From: Camillea tinctor
Taxonomy: Eukaryota; Ascomycota; Sordariomycetes; Xylariales; Xylariaceae
Length of the DNA: 64,000 nt
Direction of reading: 5' to 3'
NCBI GenBank assembly: GCA_022578605.1
Contig: MU394064.1
Coordinates: forward strand, 1 to 64,000
The translations under genes were made by a program, and so were the position numbers. The notes beneath the pieces were generated by a model. The model worked only from the letters and a program-made list of their open reading frames with translations, was not told the origin of the DNA and made no database searches. Below, one piece after another: positions 36,777-48,896 of this stretch. Positions within the stretch are counted from its first letter, which is position 1; every line of letters starts with the position of its first letter.

Positions 36777-37697
36777 CTATAACAGCATGACAGGGAGTCG
36801 GATATCGGGCGCTGTGCAATTCTGCACATGGTAGCCTGATATCTCGCCTTCGCTGCAAGTCATCTCCAGGATACCCCTCGCCACGCCCGTGTATGCGACC
36901 CTAAGCACAAAGCCAAGCCGAGTCAGCAGTATCCTCTACCTTGTCACTCACATGCATAGTTTGCCGTCCTTGATGGACCCCCAGGTTTACGCAGATGATA
37001 TAACATAAGGAGGCATATAGGTAAACGTTTTATAGGTAACTGGGAAAAGGGGCAGAGGCGGGATGGAAATGAGAAGGGGGTGACAGAGATCAGAAAAGTC
37101 AACTCACAACCGGCCATCCTCGTCGTGGCAGAACCACGTCTGATTCACCGCAATCCTGCCCCCTTCAATCGCGAACGCCGCCCCCGTCGCGATCGTAAAC
37201 CTATGCGTGCCATCCGTGTCCTTGCGGTCCGCGCACGGCTGCCACGCCCCAGCTCCCCCCGTCCCCTCATCACCATCGCTACCTGCGGCGGGAGGGAATC
37301 CGGTGCTAGTATCAGAACCATCACTACTACCACCACCGCTCAGGGGCAGCGCAAACGCGCATAGCGTGTCCACCTCGTTCGCCGCGTTGGACACCGCGAA
37401 GGAGACGGACTCCAGCCGCGGCACGGCCGTGTCGTCCCCTTGCGACGGCAGCGCGGTGTAGTTCCCGTAGCTGATGAAGCGCAGGAAGAACGCGGTCGAG
37501 GACGAGGACGCGGCGCACTCGACGGTGCTGTGCGGGTTAGGACTCGTGGCGGCGAGCACGAGGACCGGGGTTAGGGAGAAGTCGGACGGGGAGATCTGGG
37601 GGATCGGGGGGATGGGGATGGGGTTGAAGGATAGGGAGGTCGGGGTGAGTAGTAGGAAGAGAGGGAGGATCCGGTGGATAGAGGCGGCGCTGCTCAT
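36777..37697 (-). CDS. Small secreted cysteine-containing protein
   Basis: Exons (complement): 37697-37108 and 36900-36777, giving 237 residues. The GTGAGT donor and the CTTAG acceptor join in phase through a Leu codon (HDEDGR-L-VAYTGVARG); a possible extra short exon in the roughly 207-base intron was not needed. The N-terminus is a signal peptide (hydrophobic LPLFLLLTPTSLS). The mature part has six Cys (in TVEC, DTLC, WQPC, WFC, MTC and QNC contexts), and NYT, NQT and NCT sequons. The NQTWFC motif followed by a short beta-like C-terminus ending in a threonine/valine strand is common in families of small secreted fungal proteins of unknown function. It lies beside a gene-poor, AT-rich island, a setting often seen for effector-like genes (inference). 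No enzyme motif is visible. Confidence 0.75.
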
Positions 37698-40600
37698 GGT
37701 CTAGTCGATGAGATGGTTAGATTCTGTTTGATAGATTTGTTTTAAAGGGGCTTGCTAGCGTTATTGCATCTGTGAACGTATCCACCGTGTTCGACTCCTG
37801 ATGTCGCTGACTAGAATCGTACATGGCGAGAGGGTTGTTTCATCGATCTTCATAATATCCATCCATTATGCCTGTCTCCCCAATTGCGGGAAATGGTCCT
37901 GGCATGGCTTCGGCTCTTGGGTTGGTTGGGCCATTGTCGCCGGCTATTTGGAAAATAACGCTGCTGGATCGTCGGCGCACAAGGTCGAGAACAATTTATC
38001 CAGGGTCTAGACAACTATAAGGAGTTATTTATCCGCTTTCACGCCCATATGGTATATGCCGATGACGTGATATTTTTAGAGTGGCTTGGATAGAGAGATG
38101 GATGAAGACTAATATTATGGTTATTTAGACATGAACCCTATAGTTATAAGTTGGGGATGTAAGGAAGGATGGAAATGCTATGGATTTTCTCTGCCAAATT
38201 TATCAAGCTATTAACACAGACAAAAGAACTATATATTGGTTTAGTTATTTTTGTTTCTATTCTCGTTTCTAACAACCATGTCTGGTCATTAATATAAGTT
38301 AAGCTTAATACACTGCAAATAGATGCTCCTACTACGCTTCTACAATCCTAGGGAAGGAGTTAATAGAGCACATGTGATTTCTTTTGGCGGGAGACGTCTC
38401 ATGGTGGTTGTGGGCGACTTCATACTAGACTTGCTTTGATCAATCGATAATCAACGCGTCATTGATGGGGAAAGTTAAGGGAAACCAGGGGACGGAAGAG
38501 TATAAGGCTGAAAGTCTTTTGTTGGCTACATCCTTCGAGAGTGTTGGGATTCTACAAGCTGTATAGGTCAAGCTGTGAACCGAGCTGGAGACTAACGCTC
38601 AACTAATTCTAAAATTTTCATGCAATCATTGAGACTTTGAATCAGACTCTCTATTGCCGTGATTTTCCCCTGCAAATACCCCCTGAAACTGCCTGGACAA
38701 AGAAGTCGGCATTCGGAAAGATAATCGGATAATGACGACTAAGTCCAGCCTTGATATCCCTTAGTTATACATCATGACAAATTATGACTATTGTCTCAAT
38801 ACAAAACTACGACTATAGAAAAAAATGATTACGATCATGAATTTCATTCATGACCTAGGGACATCATGTTCTTTTTCCTAGTTTCCTCACGTACATAGCT
38901 GTGGATAGTCTAACATCATGACAGTTAGATAATGAGAGGTAAATGAAGTCCATAATACAGCTATTCGAATCTAGTAGCCCGACTCTATGGCATCTTGTAA
39001 TAGCCAAGCCTCCAATTTGGCCTCGGATTTCTCTACATTATAGTCATTACTATAATAGATCTATCACATATTTATGTTTAACATTTCGTCTTTCTGGGAA
39101 ACTCGAACTGGACCGAGGAGAGTTGCAGACGGGAAAGAGTGGAACGGGAGAGGATCAGAGCGAGCGGGATTTGACATCTATGCATTACGGGAATTGCAGG
39201 TTCACTGTCTACTCTCTGAAACTAGATAACAGACTACTGTTAAAGGTCAGCGAGTTCATAATAGACCTATGAAGGTGAGGAGTGATACTGAATGGGGGTA
39301 TGTTCTGAGCGATTTTCATTACTATCGATATTCGAAAATTTCATCACAAATACGTAAAGATATTAGTCAAAAGATGATCTATCTATTCATGGGTCATAGT
39401 GAACTCAACGAGTCAAAATTCTCGCACGTCAGGTGAATGAGAGGGTTTGTGCTTAGTGGCTTTGGATTTCGGAAGCCATCAACCGCTGATGGAGTCATCA
39501 ACATCGTGATAGGACAACAGTATTAACTGAGGTCGTAACAAGCCAACTGCGTTTGTAAGAGGAACCGTTTGTCTGTATTTCCTACGAACGAAATAGTTCG
39601 ATCAGATCGATATCAATCCAACGCTATAATCCCATCACTAGCCGTTCTCTTGTCCATCACTTTCTTCATCGCCCTCCCACTTTAGGAAATGCCGGGCGGG
39701 CACCCGTACATGGCTTACTCTAATGGTACATTCCACTTAATGCCTTCTCTAAGCTAGAAGTCGGCCTTTCACGTGTGTTCCAAAGACCAGGTCTAGTTCT
39801 AATCCCGTCTGCAGATACCCAGTGATCGTGACCTAGATGAGATCATGCAGGGTCGGTCTGGTGGTCATGTCATTGCGACCAAGGGGGCCGAAATTCCAAC
39901 ACAAACCCTGTCTTTAATTTTCTCTTCTCCTTTCCGGTAATATAAGCCCTCCCAGGGGGTATGGCAGGGGAGAACGGGCGATTACAGCAAATGCGGTGTA
40001 ATAATGTAGAATGCGATATGCCACATGTGAGACACGGCCGGTAGACCGTTTTTTTTTCTTTTCCATAGATGAGAAGAAATGCACGCACAGAGAGAGAAGT
40101 GCCAAAGGGATGCAATATTCATCAGCATATAAGCGGACACAAAGACACAAGACCCCACGTGTTCGACCCTTAAGGGAAACCCGCTCATGTCAAACGGAAG
40201 AAAAAAGGAACGGAGAAAAAGCCTCCCGCTTACCCAGATGCCAGACCGGTAAACATACTTTCCTATTACGGAAGCCGAGAAGAGGACGAATCATGGGGTC
40301 TAGGCTCTGTTTGCAGTCCCGTCATCTTACAGCGAGAAGGGTGGACGACATCTGACGTGTGGCTCGGGGAGAAAAAAGAAAAGTTCATAAATCCAGAAAC
40401 CTACCAAACGTGGAAGACGGGACACAAAGGGTAAGCAGGCAAGCGGGCGTGTAACAAGGTAAAAAATCAGCTTGGCTTTCGGTAGGACCGCCTACATGTC
40501 GCTTAGGCAGGTAGAGATATAGGGACGTTCCGCGCCGTGCCGCCCGGGATTTAGATCACCGGGGAGAACATCGAGTAGCAGATAGACATGCCGGGGTGGA

Positions 40601-43555
40601 TGAGAAAAGAGGGAAGAGAGAAAAATTGATATGCGGGGGATCAACATCGAGGAGATATGAGCAAACGGAAGGGATGATGAAGGGGGGGTAAAGGGGGGTG
40701 GTAAGGGGAAAGGGGGGGTTTGAAAATGATGAAAGACAAGGTGAGAGGGAAAAAGGTCTGGAAGGAAGCCAGCATCATCTACACCGGATGGTCTTAGATT
40801 GGCTACAGATACGCATCTCGCCGCGATTATTTTTCGTTGTCTACCCTCATCCGTTTGCACATCACATCGCACGCCTGTGCATGCATACACGAATCTATCT
40901 ATTTTGTTTTCTTCATCGGCGTCTGCGCTGCTGCCCACGAACTGCTGTCCCCCCACGGGGCTAGACCCTCAAGTCGTACCAAAAGACATGGTAATGACCA
41001 AGGAAAACAACAGTACAAACAGAAGTAAACAAAAAAAAAGAAAGGAAATTTTCATGATCAGAGATCTGAGAAAAGCCTGTTCTCGACTCCCAGTATGGTG
41101 GGCCGGCAAAGACATACATATGATAATGCAGGTCCCCGTGCCGTCTATTTTCCCTGTCCCATATTAACAGAGCCTCCGTCTTATGTTACCTTTATGATGT
41201 CCTGAAGTGTTGTAAAGTCCCATATGTTCATCTCTCTATCTGTGATTGATCCGTGGGGGATCAGACGGGTCTGGTCGAGTTGCCAAGACTTTTAGGGGCG
41301 TTGGGGGTTCAAGCAGGTCGAGAATGCAAGCGGCGAAAATCCTTAAAGAAAAAAAAGGGGGGTGGGGGTGGAAGAAGATATATTGATGATGTGGATATAT
41401 TGAAGGCTAATATGTATATAGCCATCATGCATATATCGAAAACCGCCTCTTAGAGGCCTGCAGAACGCGTACGAAGTAGATGAATGATCCTGTATATTGC
41501 CCGGTTAATCATAACTGACTTATCTTAACATGACTCGCAGCGTGGGGGGGGGGGGGGGGGGGAAGGAGGCGAAGGCTGGCGCTGAAGAATTTTGGACATG
41601 CAGGGTAAAAAAATTAAGCCTTCCACGAGACCCGGGTTTGACCCCCCGGGAAATCGAGCTGAGCCCTTGTTGCCGGGTCTGCGACATGCAATGCGCGAAA
41701 AGGGGAAGGGGGAAGGGGGTGAAGAATCTATAAAGCTGTATAGAGGAAAAGCCCATATGGATGTATGTATCCTGTATCTTATCCATGTAAGCACAACTTT
41801 CCCTTGTTAAATGTTTCCTGTAGGGAATGGATACTTCGTTGACGGCGCAATATGTACGCATCTCTCTATCTCTGCTAATATGCACCCGGGCGACGGGGAT
41901 CTATGAAGGATCAAGGGTTACTCGATGCTGTGTAACCCGCGGAACCGTAGTTGTCGTGCGGATGCTTCATGTAGGCCATGCGGGTAACCGGCCGGTTGGT
42001 TGTGGGGGGGATGAAGAAAAAGAAGGCAGGGGGCACAAGAAAAATGTGATGAGCAAGATTATCTCTAGATGCTTATGTATATGTGAGGCAACCGTGGTAA
42101 CGGCGAGGGACAAGGACGAGGTCTTATGTATGTGTCTCTTTCGCATTGCATATCTACATGCAAACTTTTCTATAGACATCTGTATACACTGATTTGGATA
42201 TGATATTATACATGTACACATGTACTTATATATAGAAAGCTAACATTGCATATATGTTTAAGCATATGTACAAGAGATATAGTACGTGCCTATAATGTAT
42301 ATAAGGTACTTGAAAGCACCTATATCTGCTTGCAAGGATGAGACGTCGGTATAGTGAAGGCGGGAGCGGAGAGAATGGGGGCAGAAATAACGACAGCGTG
42401 CACATGTACACAGGCACATGGCAATGTGACTTTCGTCTCGTTGAGAAGATACACATATGCAGAACAGGGCGACCGAAAGAGGAAACGGGGAAACAGGAAG
42501 GTGATAACTCGCATACCGCCGCAGCATGCCTGGGTTTATGTGGCTTGGGGATGATTGGCAAAATCCAACCTTCTATAGACTTCTCTCGGTAGATATATTA
42601 TTTTTTCTTTTTTTACCTTTTACTCCCCTCCTCCCCCCCCTCCGTACATTCGCCCCTGTATTCGCGCGCAGAGCGCCAAGAAGAGAAGAGAGTATAGGAA
42701 AAGGAGAGGGCACAGGAGGACACTTTGGCTCCCTCCCCTAGGTGCAAACAAACTACGAATAAGCCGGTCCACGTGGTAAATCATGTAACGATGTCACAGC
42801 GGATGGCGTTCCGGAAGCGAACAGGGGAGGAGCCGCGGGCACGAGGAAGGATGTACGCGAGATGTACCATGGACCCTTATTCCCCTTCCGTTTTCTATAC
42901 GATAGTGCTGGCAGCGGGGGATTTTGGGACCCACCCCTTTCGTACGGCATTTATTTTCTTCAGCGTTCATCACGGCTCCTCCCGAAGAAGAGGTAACAAA
43001 AAAGACCAAAACAAAATATGCTTCGTGGGGCGAGGAAGAAGTGGGTGGTGCTAAGAAGATCTATCCGTTCCAGCTCCCCTGCTGCTATTAGGGTTCTTGG
43101 GATTGAAGTGCAGTAGAACTTAATTTACCACGAAGCAATGAAATGATGGAGGAAGTGAAAGGACGACAAACTTTCTTTTGCTTTAGGGGAAAATACTATA
43201 GATATCTACTACACAGGGTTAGGCGTAGATATACATATAATACTAGTTACAGTTTGATCTCTGAGTTAGCTTCCACTGTTGCCATCACGGCCTCCATCAC
43301 CACCAACCCTTTTTGAAAATAACAAAGGAAAAAAGAGGAAAAAATGTTATAAAGAATCCTTCGCTACCAGTGCCACAAAAATGCCTTCCAATAAAAGAAT
43401 AAAAATAAATTTGAGAAAAATTGCCTCCAATTGTCCTTCCGTGTGAAAATAAATAGCCCATCCCATTCATAATACAAAAAAGGGGAACGTTAGATTTCAG
43501 ACTCTCATAGATGATACCTGATTCCAAACACCAAAACATGTAGGGATTGTGATCA
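37698..43555. other. AT-rich, gene-poor island with possible transposon decay
   Basis: Between about 38.0 and 39.7 kb the sequence is AT-rich with many TA steps and frame-scattered stops, the appearance of repeat-induced point mutation. At about 38036-38080 one frame reads FHAHMVYADDVIFLEWLG and then stops; YADD is the reverse-transcriptase catalytic motif, but the match is too short to be conclusive. From 39.8 to 43.2 kb base composition rises, with G-rich and purine-rich tracts and a 19-base G run at 41544-41562. No supported gene. The stretch after 43.1 kb is the 3' flank of the RRM gene. Confidence 0.5.
41544..41562. repeat. 19-base poly-G run
   Basis: An uninterrupted G homopolymer in non-coding sequence. 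Confidence 0.9.
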
Positions 43556-43642
43556 TTAATGCTTCTTCTTATCTGACTTCTTCGACGAGGATCCGTCTGC
43601 GATGATGACATCCGATTTTGAAGACTTAACTTTGTCCATGCT

Positions 43643-43687
<45 letters not shown>

Positions 43688-45221
43688 ATGTTGATGTTGC
43701 TGCTGATCTTTTTTGTCCTTCTTATCTTTGTGACTGCTGCGGTGATGATCCTTATCTGACCGTCGTTCCTTTTGCCCATTGCTGTTGTTATTACTGCTGT
43801 GATGATTATGATTATGGTTATGACGCGATGAAGAATGATGGCCATGACCGCGGGCAGGCGCAGACGGCGTCGACGTGGTAATACTAGTAGCGGTCTCGTT
43901 CCGTGATACGCCCTCCTTGGTGTACTCGACCTCGAGCCGGCGGCCGTCATACTCACAACCGTGGAGTTTGCGGATCGCCCTCCTAGCTGCGTCCTCCGTT
44001 GCAAATGTGACGAGCGCGTACCCCCTGTTAAGGATGTTCCCGCGCGCCTTCTGGCCTTCCAATAGCGGTAGGTCGATTTGCTGAAGTTGATCAGCGTCGG
44101 GGCCTGCCTTGCGGCGGATAAAGTCTTTTACCTGCTTGGGGTTGGCCGTTGCCTGGATCTGCCTGATGATTATTTTGCGCATCTCTGTCGGTATTAGCAC
44201 TGCTGTCGCATTGGTTGTCGCCGCTAGTCCTTTGTAATCGCTACTCGGGTGACGGTACTCGCCTGCCGTCGGGTACTGCGGCGGGTAGCTTGTCTGGTAC
44301 GGGTATTGTGCCATACTTGTGGCCATCATCGTCTGGTCTAAGTATCCCCCCTTCGATATATCACAGGGATAGCAGGCTGTCGCGTCGCCGTAGTCACAAG
44401 GCATGGCCATGGGGACCGTATATGAGGTGCACTCATACGTAGGGGTCATCATACAGGCGGAAGTATTCGTACCAGTTGTGGCCCACTACAATAAAGACGG
44501 TCAATTAGGGACGAGCAAATCTTTTGTTTGGTAATTGTCTTTACAAAACTTTTGACAAGAGATAGAAATTGGAAGGGGAGTGATTCCCGCCGATGAGAAA
44601 CCTACTTCCTCATAGACTGCAGAACTCGACGAGATCATCGGTGGTGTACCGGAGGCGTACTGCACGGACGGCGGTGTTGTGTACCTCGGGATCCGAGGAG
44701 ATCTTGGTGATGATCCGCTTACCGCAGAGGTGTCTACAAGCTCCTTAATCATGATTGGTTCTGTAGCATTCTTTCCGTCCGCGAAGAGGGCCCGCCCGTT
44801 GAAGACACCTCCATTTAATAGGTCTAATTTTTGCGTTAGTCGAGAACTTTGTACACATAAAAGGTTCATGTAAGGCATCCCGTACGGTGAGCTAGCTCAA
44901 AGTTCTCCCGACCTCGGACACAAACCCATCCGGATGTACTATCGTTGAAAACCTCGACTCGTTCGACTGAACAGACGCTCCTCACATGGTCTTTGAGCTG
45001 CTGCCAAGATGTCTGCCATGGTAACTGTCACGAGAGACATGTTAGCTTTGATAACCCAAAAGAAGTCACTTTAATATGTTTGAGCCCTCAACTTATAGTT
45101 TCCTCTGGTGTAAACTCACATTCGATACCAATATGAAGTACAGATTTGTCTTGCTTCCAGGTTGGACTTTGGTCTGAATGGTCCCATTGATGGGGACCTG
45201 GTGATGAAGGGCGTTTGACAT
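43556..45221 (-). CDS. Two-RRM RNA-binding protein with His-rich and polyglutamine tail
   Basis: Exons (complement): 45221-45120, 45024-44886, 44823-44606, 44485-43556, giving 462 residues. All introns are GT-AG and phases agree. RRM1 (about 27-105) includes VSNLPWQTSWQQLKDHVR and a weak RNP1 (SGWVCVRGRENF), then LLNGGVFNGRALFADGKNA. A Ser/Pro-rich linker and a Tyr/Pro/Met-rich segment follow. RRM2 (about 257-344) has KIIIRQIQ and RNP1 NRGYALVTF. The tail is His/Asn/Ser-rich, then Lys/Asp-rich, then a polyglutamine tract (about 414-433, interrupted by two His), and ends in a Lys-rich SKKSDKKKH, likely nuclear. The start ATG is the only one before exon 1's donor, though a further 5' exon is possible. 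A nuclear mRNA-binding role is inferred. Confidence 0.85.
43646..43705. repeat. CAG/CTG trinucleotide repeat coding polyglutamine
   Basis: On the plus strand this is a run of CTG with a few TTG and ATG interruptions, encoding about 18 Gln and 2 His on the minus strand. The interruptions keep the array from being pure. Confidence 0.9.
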
Positions 45222-47037
45222 CTTCAGCGGGCAGCTGCAGCTCCTAGAAGAACACTTGGGATTATTTCGCAAGGAAGACCCTAGATGAGGTGTTCGGGTG
45301 GAACGGACACGACAGAGGAAACGATCCGATGAAGGCTCTATATATGCTGCACGACAAGACTCTATACTCGAATATGCTGGCAAGGTAGACAGTTTCTTCA
45401 ATGAGAACGCCATATCGAGGAGGTAACACATATGGAAGATGATAGGATGAATATTTACCTCGGATATAATGTAAGCTGGGTCCATGTAAAAACCATTTTT
45501 ACCGGGGCTATCTGGTTTTTTTTTCTGGTGTAGGGGATGCAGGCGTAGGTTTCTGGCAAACGAGAGTAGGGAGCACCAATTACGTGCCCATATCTCCAAA
45601 TGAGATAGCCTCTCGTGATGGGCAGAATATGTCTGCATGCATAGTTTATAGAGGAAGCCCAGATGGCCAGCCCAATGGAATGTTATGAAGGGGGGTGTAA
45701 GAGGAAAGCCAGGCTGCAATGGTGTGGAGTTATTCTATTAAAAAGCAAAAACGAATTCAGAAAATCCATGACTACACCGTAGCGTTATTGCACACCAGGT
45801 AGGAATTTTGCACGATGGATACGGGCTCAGGGTTGGTTCTAAGCGGTGAAATGTGACCAACAGACTAGTTGTTAGAGTGCTACCATGTATTTGATACTTA
45901 CAACAAGTGAATTGCCTATTCTAAGGATAACAACGATGGGCGTCATAGCAGCGTCTATGTAGTTGTTGTCTTAACGCGTATGAGGCGTGGCGCTTATGGT
46001 GACATATGATTCGGCTGTTAGTTTGTTGTCCTAGCGTCTAAGTGTATATCGTCCCAGGTACCTGGTAAAACGAAGAAAAAGGCGGCCCAAGGCGGTCCAA
46101 AGTGGCCTAAGCCTGGTATTCGTGGGGGTAAGACTAGTCGATCGAGTGTTCGAGATCACCCACACTTTTTGCCCACTTTATTACATCTGCGGCGATGCTC
46201 AAGCCACCGGTAATTGTTGAACCGGGTTGTCTATCCCAGCCTTCTGCAAGCAAGGCTGCTACCGTACAGGCATGGCGCACCACGATGGTTTCGTCAAGCC
46301 CCCCTGTAAACGACCACGGGCTTGGTCCATCTCCCAGCCCTGCCAACGATATTGACTCGAGCTATTTACTCGCAAAAGGGTACCGATGTGCCGCGAACAA
46401 CTCAATATCGGTGTGGCGAATAGCTCAGAAAACAAGGGAGGCGTGCCGTCATTAATAGCAAACAATTGATGGTAGATTGAATTGTTCCTAGAATGTCCTT
46501 GTGCATAAGTGACATCAAAAAGCCCCAAAGCTACCTGTGCTACTTGTCAGATGTTGAGGTTGTTGTCATATTAGTATACATGGTGTAGCAATGGGCTGAT
46601 AAGCCGTTTAACACACACCCCGGCCTATAGCCAGCCAATCCGTGCAAATATTGGCTTGGCATCTTTTCGACAATACAATGGCCATTCGAGGGTCAAGCGA
46701 TTAGGTTTCCCGATAGGGAGGCACCGTTTGGGGGTCCTTTCTGGGTCTAGCCGGGCCGAGGACTTGGAGTGAGAAGATGAAATTTGCACGTCAAGACATT
46801 TCCGGCATCCTCTTAGTAGCCCATGGTCGACGAAAAATTGCGGGTCGGTGTAGATATGCATACACCTTGCCACGATATGAGAGATCAACACGACCCCTCC
46901 TGTATGTAGCAATGTCCGGATGCGAAAAGACTGCATCCGTCGGCGGGGTGCTGAAGTAGTTCCACGGTCCTGGAACGTCAGATAATCTGACATCTCATTT
47001 TGAAATGTGATAGAAATCGTGACGATGAATTGTCACC
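45222..47037. other. Intergenic region with unresolved short frames
   Basis: Frames at 46134-46346, 46259-46528 and 46625-46993 (all minus) have protein-like composition but no recognised family and overlap each other. One reads GGLDETIVVRHACTVAALLA and ends in a stop. They could be the decayed remnant of one gene. The left part is the RRM gene's 5' flank. Confidence 0.45.
46134..46528 (-). pseudogene. Possible decayed gene fragment, unidentified
   Basis: Two overlapping minus-strand frames switch near 46330-46350, as if a frameshift had split one protein. The downstream frame looks protein-like (SIAADVIKWAKSVGDLEHSID at its end). I do not recognise the family, and an intron or pure chance are also possible. 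Low confidence. Confidence 0.2.
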
Positions 47038-48896
47038 TCAACGGATTTGACCCTTCTTGAAGTGGAATGTATCGTCCAGGTCGCTCATCCCCTCGTCTAG
47101 GTCAGTACTGCCTTCATCCTCCGAATCTTCAGCAGAAGCCGCAGATTTAGATGGAAAATCCATGCCCTTGCGCTGTTGGTTGCTGGAGAATGCCTGCTTC
47201 CAGGGCAGCGTTTCTCCGTCCGTCTCTGCTAGGGAGGCCAGCATGCAAGTCGCGTGATCCGTAAAAAACACGGCTGCAGATTCCGATTGAGTCGTCGTCG
47301 TCTTCAGCCATGTGGCATAAGTCCTACCGTTAACCTTGCCGCCCGCCAAGCGGTGTGCGAAATCGATTGTGCGCGGTCCGTCGCTGATGGGGTCCCAGAC
47401 AAATACGAGACCACCGTATTTCTCACCCTCGCATCTTATGAGGAGCATCTCCGGCTGCACAGGATGCCATTCCACCCTGGAAATGTTTGCATGATACATG
47501 ATTACAGCTCGAAGCTCGAAGGCGGAGATGTCCCAGATCCAGATCGTGCTGGGCGCATCTTCCAGCCTTGTAGCCAGCAAGCCCGAAGACGAGTCGAACT
47601 TGACAAGGTTGCAACCAGCCTTCGGCTCTTGCGCGTTAGCGGACAACAGGCCTGGGGGGATTACTGGCTGCATGGCCCTGACAAACGTCGGAAGGGAAGA
47701 TCCGACAATTGGTGGATTAATCTGCTCTTGCCAGATCTTCGCTAATCATCAATACGTGTTCCACGACTTGACCGAGGGGGACCCCTTACCTGTAGCGTGT
47801 CCTTGGGCTGGATGGTCTGGGTATGACGGAGCCGCATCTCTTCTGCCATAGATTGGCCGTTTAGCATGCATATGCAGCTGGAGCCGTTAGCGATTGCCGC
47901 GTGTCGCCCGTTCGGGCTGAATGCCAACGTCCTGACACCTGCACCGTATTGGAGATCCATGTCCTCGGCTGCATGAGGGAGGGGTCCACGCCAGTCCCTG
48001 AAAATGTGACCATCGGAAGTGTAGAAAAGAACCCTGTGCCCTTGGGCAGAGGATTCACACACAACCAACCATCGTCCATCGGGGGTCCAAGACAGGCTCT
48101 GAGCGTCGATAGTGTCGGGTTGCCAGGACCGCTGAACGTCTCTGGCGTCGGGGGAGTGAATGCTAATCATATCCTTGCCGGCAGTCCTCGTGAGCAAGGC
48201 CAAATGGTGCGTCTTCGGTCGGAAGGAACATCCCTTTGGTGCAGACAAAGCATTGTAGAATTTGGGGTTGCTTATGTCGACCGCCTTTGACGATGCAAGG
48301 TTGATGATGGTCAGCTTGATACCGAAGGAAGACCAGACGCAAGCTTCGTTGTCGGTAGCACCGAAGTCAACAAAAGTGGCTTTGGTGGCAACCGACGACG
48401 GGATCCGAACAGTGCCATGGAAGTCCCCTTCCGCAGCGGAGAAAACGTGGAACTGATCGGAAGTGGTGAGCAAAACCCGCCTGGAAGATGGAGACCATAT
48501 AAAGGCAGTTACACCACCAGAGAGGTCTGACGGTAGTCTGACTGTCCGGACGACATCTAATGAGTCAACTGCCCGAATAACGATGCTCGAGGGCAGAACA
48601 GTAGCGATGAATCTTCCATCCGGACTTGGAAGACAATGAGGGGATGCTATGGGTCCATGGTCAGCAAATATGCTTCATTTCTCTTCTTCTCCTTCTTCTC
48701 ATCCTTCTAACTCCCATGAGCTAACATAAGCTAACATGAGCTAACATGAGTGATAGGGCAAGACTGAAATCACGAGAGTGAATAGAGCAGAAGTTAAGGA
48801 CTTAAGGGGGGATTGAGAGAGAGTGAGAGGGAGAGGGAACAAGAGAGAGAGAGAGAGAGAGAGGACTGCACATTTAAGGGGTTCTGAGTAGTGCAT
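47038..48896 (-). CDS. wdr8: WD40-repeat protein, WDR8/WRAP73-like
   Basis: Homologue of WDR8 (WRAP73), a WD40 protein of spindle pole bodies and centrosomes that acts with SSX2IP/Msd1 in anchoring spindle microtubules. Exons (complement): 48896-48872 (eight codons plus one base), 48646-47790, 47736-47038, giving 526 residues. The tiny first exon encodes MHYSEPLK and joins SSPHCLPSPDGRFIA, aligning with human [24 protein letters not shown]; this alignment fixes the start. WD-type blades include FIWSPSSRRVLLTTSDQ, GVRTLAFSPNGRHAAIA, TIWIWDISAFELRAVI, and VEWHPVQPEMLLI. The IWQEQINPPIVG block leads into the second propeller half. The C-terminus is acidic (SEDEGSTDLDEGMSDLDD). Intron 1 (225 bases) contains a 10-base tandem repeat. 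It is divergent from the MoaA-MoaC gene. Confidence 0.92.
48716..48750. repeat. 10-base tandem repeat in the first intron of the WD40 gene
   Basis: About three and a half units of GAGCTAACAT. The minus strand of each unit reads ATGTTAGCTC. CTAAC, the fungal branch-point core, occurs here on the plus strand, not on the coding strand, so no role in splicing is implied. A GA microsatellite (about 48842-48863) lies nearby, within the same intron. Confidence 0.8.

Noticed and set aside
36905..37000. A middle exon in the secreted-protein gene (GSIKDGKLCM-like reading)
   Set aside because: That frame has an in-frame stop and no acceptor that keeps phase. Direct joining of the two exons keeps phase and gives a plausible C-terminus.
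37775..37800. GTTCGACTCC B-box-like sequence
   Set aside because: No cloverleaf or A-box can be drawn around it.
41560..41720. tRNA-like GGGTTTGACCCCCC (B-box-like) motif
   Set aside because: The T-arm does not pair properly and no A-box lies at the right distance, so it is not a tRNA.
45093..45719. 208-codon frame containing the RRM gene's first exon
   Set aside because: Only its last 34 codons (from the ATG at 45221) join the RRM protein; the upstream part has no supporting feature.
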